Positions 1 to 7,575 of a stretch of 64,000 bases of DNA are shown piece by piece. The DNA comes from Pandoraea fibrosis (GTDB lineage Bacteria > Pseudomonadota > Gammaproteobacteria > Burkholderiales > Burkholderiaceae): contig NZ_CP047385.1 in assembly GCF_000807775.2 (NCBI RefSeq), positions 1,054,001-1,118,000 of the forward strand. Reading direction: 5' to 3'. Numbering within the stretch: position 1 is the first letter of the stretch; each line of letters starts with the position of its first letter. The notes under the pieces are model-generated. The model made no database searches and was not told the origin of the DNA. It worked only from the letters and a program-made list of their open reading frames with translations. The translations under genes were made by a program, and so were the position numbers.

Positions 1-1493
1 ACGATCTCGAGCGACAGGATGGGGCGATCGCCGCCGTGCACATCCTGTACCGATCCGGCAGGTCGTAGCATCGCACGAGCATCGGCTTCTTCGCTCGCAT
101 AGGCGCCGCTCAGGGCGTCGATGTCTTCGATGCCCACGGAGGGCGGCATCTCGATGCGGCGATAGGTGGTCGCATGACCGCAATGCAAAATGTGCAAGTG
201 CTCGACATCGCCCGGCTCGGTGGCGGGCGCCCAGCAGAGTCGGAATGTGCCATCGCCGCTCGACTCCAAGGCAAATTCGCTCGTATCGGTTTCGAGGGAA
301 TGCTCTTGATATAGCGTTGGAGTGCTCGGTTCCAGCGGTCCGCTTAGCATCATGTATCCCCCGCGCTCGACGATGTCGTACACGATATCTCCGTTCGCTT
401 CGCGATAGGTCCCGGCTCGTTCGGAGGCGGAGACCATTCTGGCCGGTGTCGGGGCAGGGGCTTCCTTCATCTCGTCGGCCAGCAAGACATCCAGCATGCG
501 AAGCGAGAGCGCCGCTGGCGCCGAAACAGCCCCGTTGCTAAGCAGCACAACGTCGATGCCGTGCTCGGGAACGCATAGCATTTGACACGATCCGCCGACG
601 ACACCACCGGCATGGTGGATCAGTTCACACCCACGATATTGCGTGCGCTTCAACCCCATCATGTAATCGCTGCGCAGGCCGCTGGAGAACACGGGGGACG
701 AGAACATCAATTCCCATGTGGCAGGGCTACCCACGCGCTTGATTCCGCGCAAATGGGCGCACCATTTGAGCATGTCGTCCACGCACGAGACGACGCCGCC
801 TTCACCGAGAATCTCACGCGAAGGAAATATCCCCCGGTCGTAAGATCCTGTGCCGCTCCCGACATGACTCGCGGCCATGTGGGGCTGGATCTGATCATCG
901 CCGGACAGACAGAACGTATCGTTCATGCCCAGCGGTTCGAAGATTTCAGAGGCGAGAAATGCCGCGAACGATTGTTGGCTGACACGTTCGATTGCTAGCG
1001 AAATCAGGTGATATCCGCCGTTGCAGTACATCATCCGCTCGCCCGCCGGAAAGTTGACGCCTGTTTGCCGGCGCTGAATGTCGAGCAGGTAGCCGGGCTG
1101 GGGCGCGATCAATCCGTTGGTGAGGAGCGATATATCGAGCGCGCAGCGCTGGCCGCTGGTGTGCGTCATGAGCGAGCGGAGGGGCGCGTCACCGGCAATA
1201 CCCGTCAGTTCCGGCAAATAGCGGCGGATCGGCACATCGATATCCAGCGCTTTTGCTTCCCGGAGCAGCAGGGCCGCGAGGCATGTCATGTGTTTGGTCG
1301 TCGACCCGATACGCAGCCGGGTTCGAACATCCAGGCCAAGACCCAGTCCCGTATTCGCCATGCCGTAGGCGCGGCGTAACACCACGTCTGCGCCAATGGC
1401 GGCGCTCACGACGACGCCGGGTGCATCGCTTCGGTTGAACGGAGCAAACAGTGCTGTCAGCGCCTCGCTGTCAAATCGCTCCTGTGCCGACAC
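1..1493 (-). CDS. Serine hydrolase, class C beta-lactamase / D-aminopeptidase-like (partial, 3' end outside window)
   Basis: Read on the minus strand from a GTG at 1493 that is preceded, 7 nt away, by a good GGGAGG ribosome site; the frame stays open for 497 codons to the window edge, so the C-terminus is missing. The three catalytic signatures of the serine beta-lactamase/penicillin-binding fold are visible: S-T-T-K (SxxK) near residue 70, Y-C-N (YxN) near residue 170, and H-A-G (in place of KTG) near residue 300. A C-terminal beta-rich extension follows the hydrolase domain, as in D-aminopeptidases and esterase-like members. No signal peptide is evident, suggesting a cytoplasmic enzyme. It lies 16 bp downstream of the epimerase gene and is almost surely in its operon, which favours a role in cleaving D-amino-acid-containing or N-acyl amino-acid compounds; the substrate is an inference. 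Confidence 0.85.
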   Translation of the reverse strand, partial: MSAQERFDSEALTALFAPFNRSDAPGVVVSAAIGADVVLRRAYGMANTGLGLGLDVRTRLRIGSTTKHMTCLAALLLREAKALDIDVPIRRYLPELTGIAGDAPLRSLMTHTSGQRCALDISLLTNGLIAPQPGYLLDIQRRQTGVNFPAGERMMYCNGGYHLISLAIERVSQQSFAAFLASEIFEPLGMNDTFCLSGDDQIQPHMAASHVGSGTGSYDRGIFPSREILGEGGVVSCVDDMLKWCAHLRGIKRVGSPATWELMFSSPVFSSGLRSDYMMGLKRTQYRGCELIHHAGGVVGGSCQMLCVPEHGIDVVLLSNGAVSAPAALSLRMLDVLLADEMKEAPAPTPARMVSASERAGTYREANGDIVYDIVERGGYMMLSGPLEPSTPTLYQEHSLETDTSEFALESSGDGTFRLCWAPATEPGDVEHLHILHCGHATTYRRIEMPPSVGIEDIDALSGAYASEEADARAMLRPAGSVQDVHGGDRPILSLEI

Positions 1494-1509
1494 GGCATTT
1501 CCTCCCGTA

Positions 1510-2526
1510 TCAATTCGCCTCATGGTGAGTCTCATCGCTGCCCCAAGGGCTAGCGGGGCCCAGCAGGTAGCCATTGCGGTATTGGAACGAAGGCGTGCGA
1601 TCCTCGGCCAGAAAGCAGGGGCCATCGAGGTCGACCCGATCACTCAACTGTCCCAGCACGTAGGCCGGGGCGACGCCGAGCGACGTGCAGGGCATGCATC
1701 CGACCATGACCGAAAGCCCGAGATCCCGAATCGGCGTGATCAGCGAAAGCGCTCGCGTGAGGCCGCCGCACTTGTCCAGCTTGACGTTGACGACGTGGTA
1801 CCTGCGGGCGACGGTGGCGAGATCGTCCAGATCCTGAAACGATTCGTCTGCGGCCAGACGGATCGGATACGACATCGATTCAAGACATACGTCTTCACCC
1901 ACGGGCAGCGGTTGCTCCAGCAGCTCGACGCCAACGTGCTGCATCACCGGCAGCATCCGGATCATGTGGTCTTGCGTCCACCCCTGATTGGCGTCGACAG
2001 ACAGTTCGACGCCCGGGCGAGCCGCTCGGATCGCGAGTAATCGATCCGCGTCGAGTGGGCTTCCGTCCAGTTTGATCTTCAGTGCCAAGGCGTCTTCATA
2101 GCCGCGAGCCGCTTCGGCCATGGCTTCCACGGTATCCACGCCGACAGTGAACGACGTTCGCAGCGGGCGCAGGCGCGGGCGTCCGGCAAGTTGTGCGACC
2201 GTCGTGCCACGACGCTGAGCGGTCAGAGACCACAGCGCTGCATCGACGGCATTTCTGGCGCCACCCGCAGGCATCAGCGCGATGAGGTCTTCCCGGGAGA
2301 TACCGCGCTCGATGTCGGGACGCACCGCCGCAATCTGATCGGCCATGCCGTCCGGCGTTTCCCCCCGGTAGTAGACGCCGGCGGCCTCGCCCCGACCTTC
2401 ATGCTGACCGGACCGCAAAGATACGACCAGAACACTGGCGGCTTCGACGGTGTGACCCGAGACGTGGAAGGGGGTGGCCAGCGGCCATCGTTCGACGAGC
2501 GTGGAGAGCGTGCAGGGAGTTGTCAT
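1510..2526 (-). CDS. Enolase-superfamily dipeptide epimerase / N-acyl amino acid racemase-like
   Basis: A 338-aa protein of the mandelate racemase / muconate lactonizing branch of the enolase superfamily. An N-terminal capping domain is followed by a TIM barrel with K-I-K (KxK base motif) near residue 150, D-A-N-Q-G-W (first metal Asp) near 178, E-Q-P-L (second acidic ligand) near 204, A-D-E-S (third) near 227, and a V-K-L-D-K-C-G-G lysine on the opposite face near 250. This arrangement is that of L-Ala-D/L-Glu epimerases, N-succinyl/acetyl amino acid racemases and related enzymes, which invert the alpha carbon of peptide or N-acyl amino acid substrates in the cytoplasm. It starts 6 bp after the MFS transporter stop and ends 16 bp before the serine hydrolase, so the three likely act together on one imported substrate. 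Exact specificity cannot be read from the sequence. Confidence 0.85.
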   Translation of the reverse strand: MTTPCTLSTLVERWPLATPFHVSGHTVEAASVLVVSLRSGQHEGRGEAAGVYYRGETPDGMADQIAAVRPDIERGISREDLIALMPAGGARNAVDAALWSLTAQRRGTTVAQLAGRPRLRPLRTSFTVGVDTVEAMAEAARGYEDALALKIKLDGSPLDADRLLAIRAARPGVELSVDANQGWTQDHMIRMLPVMQHVGVELLEQPLPVGEDVCLESMSYPIRLAADESFQDLDDLATVARRYHVVNVKLDKCGGLTRALSLITPIRDLGLSVMVGCMPCTSLGVAPAYVLGQLSDRVDLDGPCFLAEDRTPSFQYRNGYLLGPASPWGSDETHHEAN

Positions 2527-2532
2527 TTGATC

Positions 2533-3885
2533 TTAGGCGTAGCGTTCGATAGCGAGACGTACCGCGTTGGCCGCACTGCGCATTAGGAGGCACGCCACGA
2601 TGAATCCGGACAGGGCCACGGCAACGATGGCCCAGATGAGACCCGAGGCAGTGCCGTGCAGGTGATCCGACATCAGGCCAATGGCGACAGGGCTGCCGGA
2701 TTGCATCAGCACGGTTGTCAGGACCCCGATGGCCGCCACTCTCGATCTCAGATAGGGCGGACAAATGCTCTGCATCAGGCCCGGAAACATGATCATCCCG
2801 GCGACGACGCACATGAATTGAGCACCGAACAGGACGTAGAGGCAGGACACGGATGGCGCGATCAAATAGCCGAGACTGACGATGCAGGCCCCAAGGGCCC
2901 CCCACTCGCATACCCGTAGCGGGGCGAGTACGCCGAGGCGTGTGCTCAGGCGGCGAGCGAGGAGCCAGCCGAGAACGCATCCGACGACGCTCCCCACCAT
3001 CGCTGCACTGCCTAGTCCGGCGCCGGCGGTTGCCGGCGTCGCGCCGAAGAAGCGCACGGCGACGACGGGTATCCAGGTGGTAGTGCCGGCAAAGGCCATG
3101 TTGATCAGTGCGATCGCACCGAAAAATCGGATCATCATCGGCATCTCGCTGCGGAAGTACTCCCCGGCAGCGGGCCCGGCGGGCGATACGTTGCCGGTCG
3201 CGCGTTGGAGGTTCGAATGCGCATAGCGCGGCCGGATCATCGCGACGATCAGTACCAGCAGCGGCGCGGGGACGGCTACGGCGAAGAACGCGATACGCCA
3301 CGTGGACGCATTGCCCAGACCGAAGGGCAAGACGCCGTGCAGGGTGTCGATCCCCTGGATCAGTAAGCCGCCAAGCGCCATGCCCGCGCCGGCGCTCAAT
3401 AGATTGACCAGTGCAAAGACGGAGTTGGCGAGGATGCGTTGCCGCGCAGGAAATAGATCGGGGAGCAAGCCGTAGATGATCGGCATGAGTCCCGCTTCGC
3501 CGATGCCCAGCCCGATGGAGGCGATGAAGAGCGTCCAGAATCCGGTCGCCAAACCGCAGGCGGCAGTCGCGGCACTCCAGAGAAGGATGCAGAGTGCCAG
3601 AACGATCCGGCGATCCAGCCGGTCCGCGAGCCACCCGATCGGAATGGCCGCCGCGCCTGCAAACAGCGCGATACCGGCGCCTTGCAGCAGTCCCACCTGA
3701 ATGTCGGCAAGGCCGAATTCTGCGCGAATGAGCTCGGCCAATAGCACCAGCATCTGGCGATCGACATTGGCGAAGAACGTCACGATGACGAGAGCAAAAA
3801 GCCCGAGCCACGCCCCGATCCCCGCATACCTCCCGCGGCGAGCCGCCGTTTCATACTGTGGCGTTTCGGTATTCGAATCGAACAT
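2533..3885 (-). CDS. MFS transporter (Spinster/anion-cation symporter type)
   Basis: A 450-aa integral membrane protein with about twelve hydrophobic segments. The loop between segments 2 and 3 carries G-W-L-A-D-R-L-D-R-R, the classical major facilitator signature, and an N-V-D-R-Q stretch in the first helix is typical of the Spinster and phthalate/sugar-acid type subfamilies. It should move a small organic solute across the inner membrane. The gene is 56 bp downstream of an exbD gene and 6 bp upstream of the epimerase gene. The natural reading is a transporter feeding the epimerase and hydrolase (peptide or N-acyl amino acid); this substrate is inferred from the neighbours, not from the transporter itself. 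Confidence 0.85.
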   Translation of the reverse strand: MFDSNTETPQYETAARRGRYAGIGAWLGLFALVIVTFFANVDRQMLVLLAELIRAEFGLADIQVGLLQGAGIALFAGAAAIPIGWLADRLDRRIVLALCILLWSAATAACGLATGFWTLFIASIGLGIGEAGLMPIIYGLLPDLFPARQRILANSVFALVNLLSAGAGMALGGLLIQGIDTLHGVLPFGLGNASTWRIAFFAVAVPAPLLVLIVAMIRPRYAHSNLQRATGNVSPAGPAAGEYFRSEMPMMIRFFGAIALINMAFAGTTTWIPVVAVRFFGATPATAGAGLGSAAMVGSVVGCVLGWLLARRLSTRLGVLAPLRVCEWGALGACIVSLGYLIAPSVSCLYVLFGAQFMCVVAGMIMFPGLMQSICPPYLRSRVAAIGVLTTVLMQSGSPVAIGLMSDHLHGTASGLIWAIVAVALSGFIVACLLMRSAANAVRLAIERYA

Positions 3886-3941
3886 TTGAAGTCCAGTAGT
3901 AGTGCGTCAGCGCGCGCGGACATCGGCGGACAGACGAGATG

Positions 3942-4370
3942 TCATTGCGCGAAACGCTCGTTGCCCACCAGTCCGATGCGCGTCACGCCGAGCCGTTGCG
4001 CCGACGCCATGACCATCGCGACCGATCGATAAGGGGCTTTCGCGTCGGCGCGCAGGTGCAGCTCGGTGGGGGGCGTGGACGTTGCCGCTTCGGTGAGGTG
4101 AGTCTCCAACTGTGTGCGGTCGTTGAGCGGCAATCCGTTCCATGCCACAACGCCTTGCTCATCGACATCGACTTGCACGACGAGCGGTGGGATCGCGGGT
4201 GACGCATTGGAAGGCGTGGGCATGTCGAGTTTTACGGCATGCGTCTGAATCGGAATGGTGAGAATCAGCATGATCAGAAGCACCAACATAACGTCGATGA
4301 GTGGCGTCGTGTTGATCTCCACCATGATGTCGCTGCTCTCGCCAGCGCCCGATGGCATGGTCATGGCCAT
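3942..4370 (-). CDS. exbD: ExbD/TolR family biopolymer transport protein (second copy)
   Basis: The chosen ATG at 4370 is preceded by GGAGA and gives a 142-aa protein; a longer upstream frame has no good start. Residues 18-45 hold the ExbD hallmark: a short cytosolic tail, then N-T-T-P-L-I-D-V-M-L-V-L in which Asp26 is the proton-pathway aspartate of the single transmembrane helix. A periplasmic domain of about 90 residues follows. ExbD works with ExbB in the inner membrane to drive TonB with the proton motive force. It lies 31 bp after a paralogous exbD gene; the two share the N-terminal pattern MAMT-x-SG-G and the membrane helix but differ in the periplasmic part, so this is an old tandem duplication rather than a recent one. 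Confidence 0.92.
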   Translation of the reverse strand: MAMTMPSGAGESSDIMVEINTTPLIDVMLVLLIMLILTIPIQTHAVKLDMPTPSNASPAIPPLVVQVDVDEQGVVAWNGLPLNDRTQLETHLTEAATSTPPTELHLRADAKAPYRSVAMVMASAQRLGVTRIGLVGNERFAQ

Positions 4371-4401
4371 GACAGTCTCCTGGGGTAGCGCGCCGTCGGC
4401 A

Positions 4402-4836
4402 CTATTGGCGCGGCGGCGCTTCGGTAATGAAGTCGACCTTGGCGATGCCGGCGCGCTGGCATGCCAGCACAACCCGTCCGATGGCGGCGTAGCGGGCATC
4501 GAGGTCGCCGCGAATATGCACTTCGGGCTGGGGTGTCAGTACGGCGACCGCCTTGAGTTTTTCCAGCAACGTTGTGGCATCGGGAATCCGTCGCTCGTCC
4601 CAATAGACCTCACCGTCGTGGGTGACGGCGAGGACGATGTTCTGAGGTGTGGTTTGCAGGGGTTGGACCGATTCCTTTGGCAGGGTGACGGGAACGGTAT
4701 GCGAGACCACGGGAATGGTGATCAGGAAGATGATGAGCAACACCAGCATGACGTCGACCAGCGGCGTCGTGTTGATTGTCGCCATGACCTCGTCGTGCTC
4801 TGCACCACCGCTCCCGCCGGATAGGGTCATCGCCAT
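4402..4836 (-). CDS. exbD: ExbD/TolR family biopolymer transport protein (first copy)
   Basis: A 144-aa single-span membrane protein. After a short glycine-rich cytosolic tail, N-T-T-P-L-V-D-V-M-L-V-L contains the conserved proton-path Asp28; a proline and beta-rich periplasmic domain ends in the family-typical R-G-D pattern at about 108-110 and a repeated helix. The start lies 4 bp after the exbB stop, so translation is probably coupled. Together with the next gene it provides two ExbD proteins to one ExbB and one TonB, an arrangement also known from multi-ExbD TonB systems such as that of Xanthomonas. Confidence 0.93.
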   Translation of the reverse strand: MAMTLSGGSGGAEHDEVMATINTTPLVDVMLVLLIIFLITIPVVSHTVPVTLPKESVQPLQTTPQNIVLAVTHDGEVYWDERRIPDATTLLEKLKAVAVLTPQPEVHIRGDLDARYAAIGRVVLACQRAGIAKVDFITEAPPRQ

Positions 4837-4840
4837 GACA

Positions 4841-5671
4841 TCACCCCACGCGAGCGACTTGAGCGGCTCGGGTCGCCAATGCAGCGGCGGCTGTCGTTTT
4901 TCCTGTCAGCAGCACGTTATGCAGTTCGCTGCCGAACTCGCGCACGCGCTCCATGACGGCCTTGTTGCGACGGACAAGCCAGTTGTATCCGAGCACGGCG
5001 GGAACGGCGACGGCCAGGCCGATTGCCGTCATGATCAACGCTTCCCCCACAGGCCCGGCGACCTTGTCGATGGAGGCTTGCCCGGCAATGCCGATGGCGG
5101 TGAGCGCGTGGTAGATGCCCCAGACGGTGCCGAAAAGGCCAACGAACGGGGCGGTGGAACCGACGGTGCCCAGGAACGACAGTCCATCCTGGAGACGATT
5201 CGATACGCCGGTCATGGCACGTTCGATGGCGCTGGCGATCCAGGTATTCAGGTCGACCTGATCGAGCAACGCACCGGTGTGATGATCGCGTGCCGACAGC
5301 GCCGTTTCGGCAATGTAACGAAACGGACTTCCTGCATCGAGTGAGCGGATCCCTTCGGAGAGCGAGGCGGCGTTCCAGAACGTCTTTTCCGCGGCACGTG
5401 CGCGTCGCAGGATCTTGGCCTGTTCGAGCAGCTTGGCGACGATGATGTACCAACTTCCCATCGACATGATGACGAGAATGAGCAGGGTCCCGCGAGCGAT
5501 CATGTCGCCGCCTTCCCAAAGCGCTTGCAGCCCGTAGGGGTTGATCTCCGCCGAGGCAGCGTGTGCGCCCGGTGAAGCGAGCGCCACGAGCGTGGTGAGC
5601 GCGCAGATAACGGCGGTTGAGACCAGGGGGCGGCGCTTACGCGGTGTGGCACGATATGGGAACTGAAACAT
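4841..5671 (-). CDS. exbB: ExbB/TolQ family proton channel protein
   Basis: A 276-aa MotA/TolQ/ExbB protein with an extended N-terminus. Residues 18-40 form a hydrophobic stretch ending in A-H-A that could be a cleavable signal. Three further membrane segments lie near 60-80, 165-190 and 210-235; the second contains the family-defining T-A-P-F-V-G-L-F-G-T-V-W-G-I motif. The protein forms the pentameric channel around ExbD and energises TonB. A strong AGGAGA ribosome site precedes the ATG. The gene sits 54 bp after tonB and overlaps functionally with both downstream exbD genes. Confidence 0.93.
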   Translation of the reverse strand: MFQFPYRATPRKRRPLVSTAVICALTTLVALASPGAHAASAEINPYGLQALWEGGDMIARGTLLILVIMSMGSWYIIVAKLLEQAKILRRARAAEKTFWNAASLSEGIRSLDAGSPFRYIAETALSARDHHTGALLDQVDLNTWIASAIERAMTGVSNRLQDGLSFLGTVGSTAPFVGLFGTVWGIYHALTAIGIAGQASIDKVAGPVGEALIMTAIGLAVAVPAVLGYNWLVRRNKAVMERVREFGSELHNVLLTGKTTAAAALATRAAQVARVG

Positions 5672-5725
5672 GGTCGTCTCCTTGACGTGAGTTCAGAGGG
5701 GGAAGAAGGGCGGTTGCGGACCGCC

Positions 5726-6361
5726 TCAATTGAGTTGGAAATCGAACGGCACTTGAACGCGCACATCCTGACCTTGTGCGACGCACTGGAACTGCCGCAC
5801 CGCGCTCTCGGCCGCCCGGTCCAGCGCCGGGGCTGCCGAGCGGGCGACACGAAGTTGTTTCACTTGCCCGTCGGTGCCGACAATGAATTCGATGAGGACG
5901 TTGCCGGTGATGTTGTCGCGCAGCGCTTCGCGTGGATAGCGGATCGCAGCCCGGACTTGTGCGGAATTCGGACAGACGACACCGACGTTGGCTGCCACCG
6001 GCTTGCTTTCGACGGGTGCCGGCGGCGCAACCGGTGTCGTGGCGACAGGCTTGTCGCTTTGTGCGGCAATCGCGTTGGGCTGCGGGGTGGCCTGTACCTG
6101 CACTTCAGGCGGTGGCACGTAGGCCTTGGGTGGCACGACGGGGCGTGGGGCCGGCGCGATCTTCTTGACCGGAGGGGGCGGCGGCGGAGGCGGAGGTTTG
6201 ATTTCCTCGATGATTCGTGTCTCGATGGGCGCCTGAATGATCGTCGCGACACGCGTGGCGAGCCCACTCAGCAAGGCATACAGAATCAGTGCGTGCACAA
6301 GCAGGGCAACGCCGATGCCAAGCAGTCTCCGGGCGGGCGGTTTGGGTTGAGCGTAATTCAT
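5726..6361 (-). CDS. tonB: TonB energy-transducing protein
   Basis: A 211-aa TonB protein. One N-terminal transmembrane anchor (about residues 12-35) is followed by E-E-I-K, a run of nine prolines and a Pro/Lys/Ala-rich spacer that spans the periplasm, then a C-terminal TonB domain (about 130-211) with the conserved R-Y-P-x-x-A pattern and the G-x-V-x-(I/V)-x-F-x-V strand. It links the ExbB-ExbD motor to outer-membrane receptors. It is the first gene of the leftward set and carries AGGAGA about 11 nt before the ATG. No TonB-dependent receptor is present nearby, so the partner receptor must be elsewhere or beyond the left edge. Confidence 0.93.
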   Translation of the reverse strand: MNYAQPKPPARRLLGIGVALLVHALILYALLSGLATRVATIIQAPIETRIIEEIKPPPPPPPPPVKKIAPAPRPVVPPKAYVPPPEVQVQATPQPNAIAAQSDKPVATTPVAPPAPVESKPVAANVGVVCPNSAQVRAAIRYPREALRDNITGNVLIEFIVGTDGQVKQLRVARSAAPALDRAAESAVRQFQCVAQGQDVRVQVPFDFQLN

Positions 6362-6434
6362 GGACTACGTGTCTCCTACCTGCATAGGTGTGGAGTCACG
6401 TTACGGCGCAGGTATTTCTGTTTCATCTCGACTT

Positions 6435-6452
6435 TGTATCGGGATTGATACA
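6435..6452. promoter_or_regulatory. Palindromic operator candidate between tonB and response regulator
   Basis: TGTATCGGGATTGATACA is a perfect 6-bp inverted repeat with a 6-bp spacer, in the 223-bp region between the divergent tonB and response-regulator genes. It fits a dimeric regulator site better than an RNA hairpin because no U-tract follows on either strand. Which protein binds is unknown; the adjacent response regulator is one candidate. Confidence 0.45.
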
Positions 6453-6584
6453 TAGACGATGCGAGGCACTGACGCCGAATGTTTCAAGACCGCAACAAAG
6501 CCGCAAGATTGCTGGCACGTTTGTCGCCGATAATCCGGAAATCGGGCGCGTCGAATCGACGTGGCGGGGGACTAAAAGAGGAAA

Positions 6585-7310
6585 ATGACCATGGCAACGC
6601 ACGTACTTGTCGTCGACGACGATGCGCAGATACGGAGTCTGCTTTGCGATTGCCTCGCCGGCTTTGGCATGACCTGTACGCAGGCTGCCAGCGGTGAGGA
6701 GATGCATGATGCGCTTGAGCGCAACGACATCGATATTGTCGTGCTCGATCTGATGCTTCCCGACAGCGACGGGCTGACGCTATGCCGGGAATTGCGCACA
6801 TCGTCGGAGATTCCCATCGTGATGTTGACTGCGCGTGGCGAGATGACCGACAGAATTGTCGGCCTCGAACTCGGTGCGGACGATTACGTCGTGAAGCCCT
6901 TCGAGCCGCGTGAGCTGGTCGCGAGAATTCAGACGATCCTTCGCCGCACCAAGGCGCAGGCGAGGGCGGTACCCGAGCCGAAGGACGAGCGGCGATTCGC
7001 GGGATGGCGTCTCAGTCTGATCGGCCGTCATCTGATTGCGCCCGACAACACCGTCATTCCTCTCTCGAACGCTGAATTTCGACTGCTGAATGCATTTCTT
7101 TCTGCGCCGGGCCGTGTGCTGAGTCGTGAGTACCTGATGGATGCGGCCCGAGGGAAGTCCATCGATGCGTTCGATCGCAGCATCGACGTCCAGATATCGA
7201 GGCTGCGACATAAGCTGCGAGAAGACATCAAGGAGCCACGGTTACTGCGGACGATCCGTGGCGAGGGCTACATGCTTGACGTCAGGGCACGATCGGATGG
7301 GGAGGGGTAG
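6585..7310 (+). CDS. OmpR/PhoB-type response regulator (orphan)
   Basis: A 241-aa two-component regulator. The receiver domain (1-120) has the acidic pair D12-D13, phosphoacceptor Asp55, Thr82 and Lys104. The C-terminal winged helix (about 140-235) carries the typical L-S-N-A-E-F-R-L-L, R-(S/E)-x-L-M and R-S-I-D-V-x-I-S-R-L-R-x-K-L patterns and R-G-x-G-Y near the end. It should bind DNA after phosphorylation by a sensor kinase. The downstream gene is unrelated and no histidine kinase is present in the window, so its partner must be encoded elsewhere. AGAGGA lies 5 nt before the first ATG; a second ATG two codons later is also possible. It is divergent from the tonB cluster and may control it. 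Confidence 0.93.
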   Translation: MTMATHVLVVDDDAQIRSLLCDCLAGFGMTCTQAASGEEMHDALERNDIDIVVLDLMLPDSDGLTLCRELRTSSEIPIVMLTARGEMTDRIVGLELGADDYVVKPFEPRELVARIQTILRRTKAQARAVPEPKDERRFAGWRLSLIGRHLIAPDNTVIPLSNAEFRLLNAFLSAPGRVLSREYLMDAARGKSIDAFDRSIDVQISRLRHKLREDIKEPRLLRTIRGEGYMLDVRARSDGEG

Positions 7311-7575
7311 GTTTGGGTGGGATAAATGCATCGAACCGACCTTTTTCCCTCTTCCTCTCAAGAGGGCTGACAACACTTGCTCTGGCTAGTCGGAGAGCTC
7401 CCGGCTCGGTCGGTACACAATCGGCTCGTCACGGTGAGCTAGTTCGAAAGTGATTGAGGGCGAGCATCTTGTGCGCTACGCGCTAACGCATGCATCCCGG
7501 AATCAGCCATCGCATGATTCGGTCAATGGATGGTTCCGGGCGCACGCCTGGTGGGGAGATGGTCACGCTTAGCGC

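Noticed and set aside
7347..7366. CCCTCTT/AAGAGGG hairpin after the response regulator gene as a terminator
   Set aside because: The T-run is upstream of the stem on the plus strand and becomes an A-run after it on the minus strand, so it fits a terminator in neither direction.
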